Source of the DNA: CAZCBJ01 sp964496705 | GTDB lineage: Bacteria; Chloroflexota; Anaerolineae; Anaerolineales; Anaerolineaceae | Direction: 5' to 3' | Length of the DNA: 14,190 bases | NCBI GenBank assembly: GCA_964496705.1 | Contig: CAZCBJ010000094.1 | Location: 1-14,190 of the forward strand | In this document: piece by piece, positions 7,228 through 14,190 of the stretch | Layout: each line of letters starts with the position of its first letter | How positions within the stretch are numbered: position 1 is the stretch's first letter | Notes under the pieces: model-generated | Seen by the model: only the letters and a program-made list of their open reading frames with translations | The model's database searches: none | What the model was told of the DNA's origin: nothing | Program-made: the position numbers and the translations under genes

Positions 7228-8227
7228 TGAATAGCCAAATCAATTCCGAAACGCTGGACTGGCTGCTCGAGCCGGGTGATCCCGGCGTGCGTTACCTGGC
7301 CATGCGCGACCTGTGCGGGCTTGCGCCGGATGATCCCGGGCTGGCGGAGGCGCGGCGGCTTGCCCACGTTCAGGGGCCGATCGCCGTCATCCTGGACAAT
7401 ATGCAGCCCGAGGGCTGGTGGGCGGAGCCGGGCGCGGGGTACAACCCCAAGTACCGCAGCACGGTGTGGGCCGTGATCCTGCTCGCCCAGCTCGGCGCGC
7501 GGGTGGAGCTGGACGAGCGCATCGCCGCCGGCTGCAGCTACCTGCTCGACCACGCGCTTGCCCCCGGCGGGCAGTTCGCCTCCAGCACAGCCCCCTCCGG
7601 CACGGTGGACTGCCTGCAGGGCAACCTGTGCGCTGCGCTGCTCGACCTGGGCTTTGCCGACCCGCGCCTGGAGAAGGCTTTCGAATGGATGGCGCGCAGC
7701 GTCACCGGCGAGGGCGTCGCGGATAAAAGCCAGAAAAACGCGCCGCTGCGCTACTACGCGNNNNNNNNNNNNNNNNNNNNNNNNNNNNNNNNNNNNNNNN
7801 NNNNNNNNNNNNNNNNNNNNNNNTGCAGGCCTTCGGCAGGCTGCCCGCCGGGCAGCGCACCCCGTTGATCCAGTCCGCCATCCAGGCCGGGGTGGATTTC
7901 CTCTTCAGCGTGGATCCCGCCAGCGCCGCCTGGCCCAGCCCCTGGACCGGCGGCAAACCCAGCGGCAACTGGTGGAAGTTTGGATTTCCGGTCTTCTACG
8001 TCACCGATCTGCTCGAAATCGTCGAAGGGCTGGTGAACCTGGGCTACGGGCGCGACCCGCGCCTGGCCAACGCGCTCAAAATGGTGCGCTCCAAACAGGA
8101 TGCGCGCGGGCGCTGGGCGTTGGAATTCGATTATGCCGGCAAGACCTGGGGCGATTTCGGCGTCAAAAAGCAGCCCAACAAGTGGGTCAGCCTGCGCGCC
8201 GTCCGCGCGCTGGCCCGCGCGGGGTAG
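7227..8227 (+). CDS. Prenyltransferase/squalene-cyclase-like alpha/alpha-toroid protein, interrupted by assembly gap
   Basis: About 178 residues are readable before the gap and 133 after it. The N part has LEPGDPGVRYLAMRDLCGL, GWWAEPGAGYNPKYRSTVW, YLLDHALAPGGQFASS and VDCLQGNLCAALLDLGF. The C part has PSGNWWKFGFPVFYVTDLLE, LGYGRDPRLANAL, QDARGRWALEFDYAGKTWGD and KQPNKWVSLRAVRALARA. Repeated helical pairs with G-x-W and Q-D-x-x-G-R-W match the toroid fold of terpene cyclases and prenyltransferases. The cyclase DxDD motif is not visible, so enzymatic activity is doubtful; similar proteins in this phylum are poorly characterised. The ATG at 7227 has GAGGTG at 7217-7222. Across the 63 N the two parts are out of frame by one base, so the real missing length is probably 1 mod 3, or there is an indel. 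It converges with the DprA-like gene. Confidence 0.65.
7761..7823. other. Assembly gap (63 N)
   Basis: An unresolved run of 63 N inside the toroid-protein gene. From what I recall of the family, about 20-27 residues are missing here, so the stated length is roughly right but not exact. Confidence 0.98.
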
Positions 8228-8329
8228 CAGAAGGCAGCACAGATCGTGCAGACAAGGAATGCCAATCTCTGCGCAGATGGACAGGCTTTTCGATCACTGG
8301 CAGAGAATACTGGCCGCGTAACACACTTA

Positions 8330-9316
8330 TTATGACGAAAAGAGACCTGGCTGGAATGGCTCTACCGTTATCCCGGGCGAATGTGATTTTAACCAATCAG
8401 GCAACTGGGAAAAATGCTGCGGGAAGGGGTGCGGAAAGGGTATGCCCCCCCGCTGGATCAGCGCTTGGTTGCCTGCCGGCATGGCCGAGTGATGCAGGAC
8501 AAACACGGGTACCCAGCCGGCCTTGAGCGCTTCCACCGCTCCGGCCCACGTTCCCCCTTTTTCCACATCGCTGGCCACCACGACGGCGTAATCGGCCAGG
8601 CAGTAGATCAAGCGATTTCTGCCCATCGCCGCTCCCACTGAGAACGGCGCGCTGGGCGAATAGGGGGTCGCCAGGCACAGGTCGCCGCGGCTCAGCGCCG
8701 CCCGCCGCTGCGGGTCGCGCACCGCCTTTTCCAGGCTGTCGGCCAACAGCCCCACCGCCGTCCCGCGCGCTTCCAGGGCGGCATTCATGCTGATCGTATC
8801 CACCCCGCGCGCCCCTCCCGTATACAAAACCAGGCCCGAATGACCGCAGGCATTGCCCACAAATTCGGCACACGCTTGCCCGGCTTCGTCCAAGTTGCGC
8901 GATCCCACCACAGCGATACCCGGCTGTCCGAGCAATGCCGGTTCGCCGGCATAAAAAATCACCGCCGGCGCCGAATCCTTCAGGCGCTGCCGGAAGCGTT
9001 CCGGATAAGCGCTGTCCGCGCGAGTCATCGCGTGGATACCCAATCCGGCCAGCCGCTCCAACTCAATCGCCAATGACCCGCCGCGCTGGATCAACCGAGC
9101 AGCGCGGGCTGCTTCGCCTGCCTCCAGGCCAAACTGAGAGCGCAATTCCATTTCAGTTTTTCCCAGCAGCGCCGCCGGCCGTTCTTTGGCAGTCTGCATT
9201 TTGCGCACCAACCCATTCCACTCGCGCAAGGAGAAAGGCGCCGGGTCGGGGTCCGGGGGCAGGCCGGCATGTGAACAGAGCAACAAGATGGCCAGGGAAT
9301 CAGGGGTGGGGGTCAA
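8330..9316 (-). CDS. DprA/Smf-like SLOG-fold protein linked to RecQ-PRTase
   Basis: 328 residues with the Rossmann-like core of the DprA/Smf (SLOG) superfamily: GIAVVGSRNLDEAG (133-146), YTGGARGVDTISMNAAL (165-181), GRNRLIYCLADYAVVVASD (232-250) and GGTWAGAVEALKAGW (254-268). Canonical DprA loads RecA on incoming single-stranded DNA. This one differs: the usual His of the GIDxxAH segment is absent (GVDTISMNAAL), and only a short Pro-rich tail follows the Rossmann domain, with no winged-helix. The N-terminal region (about 1-90) is not confidently assigned. The start is TTG at 9316, overlapping the RecQ stop by 4 nt (TTGA), with GGAAGGAA as ribosome-binding site; the rare start suggests translation coupled to recQ. 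The role is probably DNA processing or nucleotide sensing together with the upstream helicase rather than ordinary transformation; this is inferred from the pairing. Confidence 0.8.
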   Translation of the reverse strand: MTPTPDSLAILLLCSHAGLPPDPDPAPFSLREWNGLVRKMQTAKERPAALLGKTEMELRSQFGLEAGEAARAARLIQRGGSLAIELERLAGLGIHAMTRADSAYPERFRQRLKDSAPAVIFYAGEPALLGQPGIAVVGSRNLDEAGQACAEFVGNACGHSGLVLYTGGARGVDTISMNAALEARGTAVGLLADSLEKAVRDPQRRAALSRGDLCLATPYSPSAPFSVGAAMGRNRLIYCLADYAVVVASDVEKGGTWAGAVEALKAGWVPVFVLHHSAMPAGNQALIQRGGIPFPHPFPQHFSQLPDWLKSHSPGITVEPFQPGLFSS

Positions 9317-11412
9317 TCAACATTCCTTCCAGTGGCGCGCGCCAGGGCGAATGGAAACACGGGGCCGCTGCCTTGCCGACGCAACAAAAAGCCGGCCACA
9401 CACAAAGTCCAGCCGGAGTCAATGATATCATCCACCAGTAAAACCGGGGAGGCGGGAACCTCTCGCGTGACGACCAAGCTGTCGATCACGTTTCTGGCCT
9501 GCATGAAGCTGTTTTGCATACCCTTTTGTTCCGGAGCTTCGCGGCTGCGCCCCAAAGCAGGAATGAATGGCAGCCCCAGCCGCGCCGCCAACCGGGCGGC
9601 GAACCCCGGCACCAGTTGCGGGTGGCGGTGGGAGGGGATGGCGGTGACCCACTCCGGTCGCGGCTGCGGCTGCCAGATGGTATGAATCAGATCCCATACA
9701 GCCTCAACCAGCTCATTGGAAAATTCCCCTTCCCGGTATTTACCCTCACTCACCAGCCTGCCCCAGCCAGCGCTGGCGTAAAAACACAGCGCGCGTCCCG
9801 GCTCATTGCGCAGCTCGGGCGGGATCACCCGCTTCTGCTCCGGCCAGATGCCTGCCGGCAATCTGACCCTCGGCTCGATGATCACTTCTTCCTGACGTAG
9901 AAACAACTCCGCCTCGGCGGCCAGTTCCTCGTTCACGCCGCCGGGCAGACCTTTTCCACGGCAATTGGCGCATCTGCCACAGGGCACCGGGCTGGGATCG
10001 TCAAGTTCCCTCAGTAAAAATTCCATCAAACACCCCGGATGGTCCAAATAGGCTTGCATTTGCGCCTGTTCGATCCGGCGCTGGCGGGTCACCTGCTCCA
10101 TCCGCGCCGTATCTGGCGCCCAGGGATTGGGGGTGCGAAAATAGGTCGCGGTTCGATTCTCGTATTCCTGCCCTACCGCCCCATCCAGTTCCAGTAACCT
10201 GAGCGCTTTTTCCACATTTCCATAGGTCGCATTCACCCGCGCCATGACCTGGGTTATGGACAGCCCCTCCGCGCTTTCCAACGCGCGCAGCACAGCGTTA
10301 AAAACCTCCAAGGATGGAAAGGCGGATTCGATGAAATAGTTTTGAATTTCCACGTCTTCCACCCCGCCCAGCAGGATGCCGTAAGAACGCTCCACCCCAC
10401 GTCCGGCGCGGCCCACCTGCTGGTAATAGGCAATGACCGAGCCGGGACACTGAAAATGTATCACAAAGCTGATATCCGGCTTATCAAAACCCATCCCAAG
10501 CGCCACAGTGGCCACCAAAACCTGGGTTTCATTGTTCAGGAAAGCCTGCTCCAGCGCCGGTCGGTCGACCTGCGCATCGTCTCCCGCATGGTAGGCCCTC
10601 GCGTTAAGACCTTTGTGCTGCAACCATTTGGACACCCGCTGTGTGTCTGCCACGGTCAGGCAATACACAATCCCACTGCCCTCAAATTTGGGCAGGTTTT
10701 CAGCCAGCCAAGCCAGCCGGTCAGCCTGGCTGTCAATGCGGATGGTTTGCAGGCGCAGCGAGTCGCGCCCCAACGGTCCGCGCATCACCACCAGCCCCGG
10801 GCCCAGCTGGCTTTCTACGTCGGACACCACCCGGTTGTTGGCTGTCGCTGTTGTACCCAGTACCGGCACACCCGGGGGGAGAGCTTGGATGATGCGCACG
10901 ATCCGGCGGTAGTCCGGTCTGAAATCATGACCCCAATCCGAAATGCAGTGGGCTTCATCCACGACGAACATGCCGATGCGCCCAGAGATGCTTGGCAGCA
11001 CCGTGTCCAGAAAGTGGCTGCTGTTGAGGCGCTCGGGTGAAATCAACAGCAAATCAACCTGGTCGTTGGCCAGCGCTTCGTTGACCGCCTGCCATTCCTC
11101 GCGGTTGGCGCTGTTGATCGTCATCGCGCGAATGCCGATGCGGTCTGCCATCTCGATCTGGTTGCGCATCAGCGAAAGCAGCGGGCTGATCAGCAGACTC
11201 GGCCCCGCGCCCTCGTCCCGCAGCAGACGCGTTGCCAGGAAATACACCAGGCTTTTGCCCCAGCCAGTACGCTGCACGATCAACACGCGCCGTTTCTGGA
11301 CCGCCGCCGCTTCAATCGCCTCCCACTGTCCCGGGCGAAAATCATACTGGCTGCCGAGCATTTGCTGCAAGTATTGATGAGTGCGCTGTTGGATGGGCGA
11401 GGTTGACGGCAT
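9313..11412 (-). CDS. RecQ-family DNA helicase fused to a ComF-like phosphoribosyltransferase
   Basis: 699 residues. The SF2 helicase core is complete: Walker A TGWGKS (49-54), DEAH (152-155) in VVDEAHCISDWGHDFRPDYR, GTTATA (187-192), GMGFDKPDISFVIH (306-319) and QQVGRAGRG (331-339). The RecQ zinc-binding cysteines are Cys461, Cys478, Cys481 and Cys484 (CGRCANC). No HRDC domain follows. Instead, about 585-690 is a type I phosphoribosyltransferase domain: VTAIPSHRHPQLVPGFAARL, a GMQNSFMQAR segment, and the PRPP loop VLLVDDIIDSGWTL (657-670). The helicase would unwind DNA 3' to 5'; the PRTase-like part may bind PRPP or a nucleotide, or sense it without catalysis. The ATG at 11412 has AAAGGA upstream. 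It is divergent from the methyltransferase gene and overlaps the DprA-like gene, forming a two-gene unit. Confidence 0.9.
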   Translation of the reverse strand: MPSTSPIQQRTHQYLQQMLGSQYDFRPGQWEAIEAAAVQKRRVLIVQRTGWGKSLVYFLATRLLRDEGAGPSLLISPLLSLMRNQIEMADRIGIRAMTINSANREEWQAVNEALANDQVDLLLISPERLNSSHFLDTVLPSISGRIGMFVVDEAHCISDWGHDFRPDYRRIVRIIQALPPGVPVLGTTATANNRVVSDVESQLGPGLVVMRGPLGRDSLRLQTIRIDSQADRLAWLAENLPKFEGSGIVYCLTVADTQRVSKWLQHKGLNARAYHAGDDAQVDRPALEQAFLNNETQVLVATVALGMGFDKPDISFVIHFQCPGSVIAYYQQVGRAGRGVERSYGILLGGVEDVEIQNYFIESAFPSLEVFNAVLRALESAEGLSITQVMARVNATYGNVEKALRLLELDGAVGQEYENRTATYFRTPNPWAPDTARMEQVTRQRRIEQAQMQAYLDHPGCLMEFLLRELDDPSPVPCGRCANCRGKGLPGGVNEELAAEAELFLRQEEVIIEPRVRLPAGIWPEQKRVIPPELRNEPGRALCFYASAGWGRLVSEGKYREGEFSNELVEAVWDLIHTIWQPQPRPEWVTAIPSHRHPQLVPGFAARLAARLGLPFIPALGRSREAPEQKGMQNSFMQARNVIDSLVVTREVPASPVLLVDDIIDSGWTLCVAGFLLRRQGSGPVFPFALARATGRNVD

Positions 11413-11497
11413 GGATTTTCCTTTCGTTTATTACACCGGATCCCCTGTGGAAAAAACCGGAAGATTCTCCGGGCGGTGAGATCAACCACTTTAAGTA

Positions 11498-11503
11498 TAT
11501 AAT
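11498..11503 (+). promoter_or_regulatory. Candidate -10 box in the divergent recQ / methyltransferase region
   Basis: A perfect TATAAT at 11498-11503 lies 35 nt before the ATG at 11539, giving a leader of about 29 nt. I see no good -35 at 16-18 bp. Read on the other strand the same AT-rich box gives TATACT, so it could serve recQ as well. The 126 bp between the two start codons must hold promoters for both directions. Confidence 0.35.
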
Positions 11504-11538
11504 GGATTTGTTTGATTCTGGGACTGATGGAGTTTCTC

Positions 11539-12246
11539 ATGACTGAATCCCCCTCCCCCGACCGCCTCAACGCATACGGCCGCCGGCGCCTCGTGCAGGT
11601 GACCGTTATGCTGGCTTTTTATGCGCTGCTCTATTTCGCCCCCGCCGGACGCCTGGACCTGCCCTGGGGCTGGGCCTATTTCGCGGTTTCGCTGCTGTCG
11701 CTGGTGGTGGGCGGGCTGTATATCATCCGCCGCAATCCCCAGGTGATCAACGAGCGCGGCCGCCCCGCCGAGGGCCAAAAGAGATGGGACAAGCTGTTCA
11801 TGCTGCTCTACACCCCGCTCGTCCTGGGCGAATTCATCATCGCCGGGCTGGACGCGCGCTTCGCCTGGTCAGCGCCGCTGCCGGTCTGGCTGAGGTTGCT
11901 CGGGCTGCTGCTGGTGGCTTTCTCGGCCGGGCTGACCTATGCGGCCATGGCGCACAACAAGTTCCTCTCGATGTACGTGCAGGTCTCGCAGCAGCGCGGT
12001 CACCAGGTGGCCACCGGCGGCCCCTACCGCTGGGTGCGCCACCCTATGTACGCCAGCTTCGCCCCCGGTTACTCCGGCATGGCTTTCGTTTTCGGCTCGT
12101 GGTGGGCGCTGATCCCCGCCGGGCTGGCGCTGGTCATGGTGATCATCCGCACCGCGCTGGAAGACCGCGCCTTGCAAGCCGAATTACCCGGCTACGCCGA
12201 CTATGCGCGCCAGGTGCGCTGGCGGTTGTTCCCGGGAATCTGGTAG
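11539..12246 (+). CDS. Isoprenylcysteine carboxyl methyltransferase/PEMT-like membrane protein
   Basis: An integral membrane protein of 235 residues with about five hydrophobic segments, near 21-37, 44-63, 86-104, 114-136 and 177-203. The SAM-binding signature GPYRWVRHPMYAS (161-173) and the C-terminal EDRALQAELPGYADYARQVR (208-227) define the ICMT/phospholipid-methyltransferase superfamily. In bacteria the substrates of these proteins are mostly unknown; lipids or small hydrophobic molecules are likely, and protein prenylcysteine is not expected. The ATG at 11539 has GGAG 6 nt upstream (11529-11532). An in-frame TTG at 11512 is less likely. It is probably transcribed alone, since about 127 bp separate it from murQ. 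Confidence 0.85.
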   Translation: MTESPSPDRLNAYGRRRLVQVTVMLAFYALLYFAPAGRLDLPWGWAYFAVSLLSLVVGGLYIIRRNPQVINERGRPAEGQKRWDKLFMLLYTPLVLGEFIIAGLDARFAWSAPLPVWLRLLGLLLVAFSAGLTYAAMAHNKFLSMYVQVSQQRGHQVATGGPYRWVRHPMYASFAPGYSGMAFVFGSWWALIPAGLALVMVIIRTALEDRALQAELPGYADYARQVRWRLFPGIW

Positions 12247-12373
12247 CATCTTGCATATTCCTGCATAAGATATCTCTGTAAAACGCCAAGGCGCAGTGGA
12301 GAAATCAGGTATACTTTTCTTGGCAGAAGATACCTTACCTTTTCGCTATCTGCTTCTGGCTATTCACTTACCC
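12247..12373 (+). other. Leader region upstream of murQ
   Basis: AT-richer than the flanking genes. It contains an imperfect inverted repeat, ATCTTGCA (12248-12255) against TGCATAAGAT (12262-12271), and a TATACT at 12310-12315 that could be a -10 box, without a good -35. An in-frame GTG at 12296 opens a frame into murQ, but its 26 extra residues do not resemble the family. No convincing ribosome-binding site precedes the TTG at 12374. Confidence 0.3.
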
Positions 12374-13232
12374 TTGAACACTTTTCCCACCACCGAGTCC
12401 CCTGATCCGGCTGCTGCTGAGCTGGACCGCCTGGACACTCCCGCCGTCCTGTCTTTGCTGAGCGCCGGAAACTTCCAGGCCGCGCGCGCGGTGGAGGCGG
12501 TGCTGCCTGAGATCGCCCGCGCGGTGGACGCGGTGGCTGAGCGCATGGCGCGCGGCGGGCGGCTGATTTACCTCGGCGCGGGCACCTCCGGGCGGCTGGG
12601 CGTGCTGGACGCCTCCGAGTGCCCGCCAACCTTTTCGACCCCGCCGGGGCGGGTGGTGGGTCTGATCGCCGGCGGCGAACCGGCGCTGACCCGCGCGGTG
12701 GAGGACGCCGAGGACGACGCCGCTGCCGGCGCCGCCGATATCGCCCGCCTGCAGGTCACCGAGGCTGACAGCGTGGTGGGCATCAGCGCTTCGGGGCGCG
12801 CGCCCTACGCGCTGGGCGGGCTGGCCGAGGCGCGCCGCCGCGGTGCGCTGACCATCGCCCTGGCCTGCGACAGCCCCTCACCGCTCGCGGATACCACTGA
12901 ACTGAGCATCGTCCCGCTCACCGGCCCCGAGCTGATCGCCGGGTCCACGCGCCTCAAAGCCGGCACTGCCCAGAAGCTGGCGCTCAACATGCTCTCCAGC
13001 GCGGTGATGATCCGCCTGGGCAAGGTCTACGGCCCGTGGATGGTGGACCTGCAGCCAGCCAATGCCAAGCTGCGCGCCCGCGCGCGGCGCATGGTGGCCA
13101 CCATCTGCCTGCGGCGGCGAGGTAAAAACCGCGGTGGTGCATCTGCGGCTGGGGCTCAGCCCGGCTGAGGCGCGCGGGCGGCTGCAGGCTGCCGGTGGGG
13201 TATTGCGCCGCGCGCTGGAGGATGAACAATGA
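12374..13232 (+). pseudogene. murQ: N-acetylmuramic acid 6-phosphate etherase, frameshifted by a small internal deletion
   Basis: MurQ cleaves the lactyl ether of MurNAc-6-phosphate to GlcNAc-6-phosphate and D-lactate in cell-wall recycling. The SIS-domain core is intact: GGRLIYLGAGTSGRLGVLDA (61-80), SECPPTF with Glu82, RAVEDAEDDA with Glu113, GISASGRAPYALG, and PELIAGSTRLKAGTAQKLAL. Numbered from the TTG at 12374, Glu82 and Glu113 line up with catalytic Glu83 and Glu114 of E. coli MurQ, which supports this start. After RRMVATIC (Cys245, 13106-13108) the frame is lost and ends at a TGA at 13166-13168. The true C-terminus, CGGEVKTAVVHLRLGL to ALEDEQ, continues in another frame from 13110 to the TGA at 13230-13232. 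About 13-14 residues are missing at the junction, where CTGC is repeated (13105-13112). The original end would overlap the kinase start by 4 nt. Confidence 0.85.
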
Positions 13233-14143
13233 AAGGCCTGCTGCTGGGCGTGGACGGCGGCGGGAGCAAAACCGTCGCGCTGCTGGCCGACCGCAAGGGC
13301 AAAATCCTCGCCCGCGGCTGGGGCGGGCCGTCGAACATTCATGCCGCCGGGGTCGAGCCGGCCCTGCGCGAGCTGGAGCTGGCAGTGGATGGGGCTCTGG
13401 CTGCCGCCGGGGTCAAGCCCGCTTCGCTGCGCGCCTTGTGCCTGGGGATGAGCGGCGCCGGGCGCACCGAGGACCAGGACGTCTTCCGCGCCTGGGCCGG
13501 GCGGCGTTTTCCCGGCCTGCCGCTGCGCATCGCCACCGACGCCGAGTTGGTGCTGGCGGCTGGCACGCCCGCGGGATGGGGGCTGGCGGTGGTCTCGGGC
13601 ACCGGCTCGATCGTCTGGGCGCGCAGCCGCGACGGGCTGACCGCCCGCGCCGGGGGCTGGGGCAGCCTGATGGGCGATGAGGGCTCCGGCTATGCCATCG
13701 GGCAAGCCGCGCTGCAGATGGTGGCGCGGGCTGCCGATGGGCGCGCCGCGCACACCGCGCTGACCCGCCTGGTGCTGGCCCGCTGGGGGCTGGCGGACGC
13801 CCAGGCACTCATCCGCCGCGTCTCCGACCCGCCACTGGAGCGCGCCGAGGTCGCCGCGCTGACTCCGCTGGTGGAGCAGGCTGCGGCGCAGGGCGACTTG
13901 GCCGCAGAGCGCATTTTGGCGCAGGCCGGATTTGAGCTGGCTGCCGCCGCGCGCGCCGCCGCCGATCAGCTCTCGCTCTCCGGCGCCATCCCCTGCGCGC
14001 TGTCCGGAGGCGCGCTGCTGCACAGCGGGCTGCTGCCCTCGGCTTTCCTCGTCTCGGCGCGCATGGCCGGGTTGACCCTCGAACCGCTGGAACGCGTGGA
14101 GGAGCCGGTGCTGGGGGCGGTGAGGTTGGCAAGAGAGATTTGA
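13229..14143 (+). CDS. BadF/BcrA-type N-acetylhexosamine (MurNAc/GlcNAc) kinase
   Basis: 304 residues of the ASKHA sugar-kinase fold (BadF/BadG/BcrA/BcrD ATPase family). Visible motifs are phosphate-1 GVDGGGSKT (7-15), CLGMSGAGRTEDQD (71-84), the catalytic Asp104 in IATDAELVLAAG, phosphate-2 VVSGTGSIVWAR (121-132), the family signature GGWGSLMGDEGSGYAIG (142-158), and adenosine-site CALSGGALLHSGLL near the end. Relatives include human GlcNAc kinase and clostridial MurK, which phosphorylates both MurNAc and GlcNAc. Next to murQ, this kinase probably makes MurNAc-6-phosphate or GlcNAc-6-phosphate from recovered wall sugars in the cytoplasm. The ATG at 13229 overlaps the original murQ stop (ATGA), with GGAGG at 13217-13221. 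With murQ broken, MurNAc-6-phosphate would be a dead end here unless another etherase exists. Which sugar it prefers cannot be read from the sequence. Confidence 0.85.
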   Translation: MKGLLLGVDGGGSKTVALLADRKGKILARGWGGPSNIHAAGVEPALRELELAVDGALAAAGVKPASLRALCLGMSGAGRTEDQDVFRAWAGRRFPGLPLRIATDAELVLAAGTPAGWGLAVVSGTGSIVWARSRDGLTARAGGWGSLMGDEGSGYAIGQAALQMVARAADGRAAHTALTRLVLARWGLADAQALIRRVSDPPLERAEVAALTPLVEQAAAQGDLAAERILAQAGFELAAAARAAADQLSLSGAIPCALSGGALLHSGLLPSAFLVSARMAGLTLEPLERVEEPVLGAVRLAREI

Positions 14144-14190
14144 CGACAAAATAAAGTATCCATAATACATAAACAATGGTTAAACATACA
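14144..14190. other. AT-rich intergenic end of window
   Basis: 47 bases, strongly AT-rich compared with the kinase gene. There is no terminator hairpin and no gene start that I can support. Confidence 0.6.

Noticed and set aside
8266..8275. Perfect 10-bp palindrome TCTGCGCAGA between convergent genes
   Set aside because: Too short and without a T-run for a terminator; it can occur by chance. Nothing else was recognised in 8228-8329.
12285..12294. CGCCAAGGCG inverted repeat before murQ
   Set aside because: A 4-bp stem with a 2-nt loop is not a meaningful hairpin.
12878..14176. Minus-strand open frame of 432 codons opposite murQ and the kinase
   Set aside because: The translation is Ala/Gly/Gln/Pro-rich without motifs; the kinase and MurQ motifs on the plus strand are unambiguous.
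1..14190. CRISPR arrays, tRNA or rRNA genes, transposases
   Set aside because: None found by reading; no regularly spaced repeats, cloverleaf-like segments or transposase motifs were seen.

Overview
The window looks like chromosomal DNA from a GC-rich bacterium. The best guess is the phylum Chloroflexota (Anaerolineae-like), judged from the flavour of the GH31, CehA/McbA-like, alpha/alpha-toroid and RecQ-phosphoribosyltransferase proteins. That taxonomic call is inference: no rRNA or marker gene is present. A 63-base run of N at 7761-7823 shows that this is a draft assembly with an unresolved gap.

Layout, left to right. (1) 1-2307, minus strand: a broken GH31 alpha-xylosidase/alpha-glucosidase gene, followed 24 bp downstream by the first 75 codons of a molybdenum-hydroxylase FAD-binding subunit that runs off the left edge. 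(2) About 2310-4570: a visibly AT-richer island with two toxin-antitoxin modules. One is a complete, overlapping type IV pair (AbiEi/AbiEii) on the plus strand with a good promoter and a candidate operator. The other is a minus-strand YgiT-type zinc-finger antitoxin whose DUF4258 toxin partner has lost its middle. (3) 4577-8227, plus strand: a large CehA/McbA-type PHP-like metallohydrolase, a possible 27-codon coupled small ORF, and a prenyltransferase/squalene-cyclase-like toroid protein interrupted by the N gap. (4) 8330-11412, minus strand: a two-gene unit with a 4-nt overlap, made of a RecQ helicase fused to a ComF-like phosphoribosyltransferase and a DprA/SLOG-type protein. (5) 11539-14143, plus strand: an isoprenylcysteine-methyltransferase-like membrane protein, then a cell-wall amino-sugar recycling pair. 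That pair is MurQ etherase (frameshifted by a small internal deletion) and a BadF/BcrA-type N-acetylhexosamine kinase.

The most notable themes are the RecQ-PRTase/DprA unit, a plausible nucleotide-linked DNA-processing or defence module, and a cluster of local indels. These are a 67-bp insertion between 8-bp direct repeats in GH31, a central deletion in DUF4258 and a deletion of about 40 bp in murQ. In the GH31 and murQ cases, one indel exactly accounts for the loss of frame. They are either real gene decay or assembly errors, and reads spanning them would decide. No rRNA, tRNA, CRISPR array, transposase or prophage gene was seen. No stretch longer than 300 bases lacks a gene.
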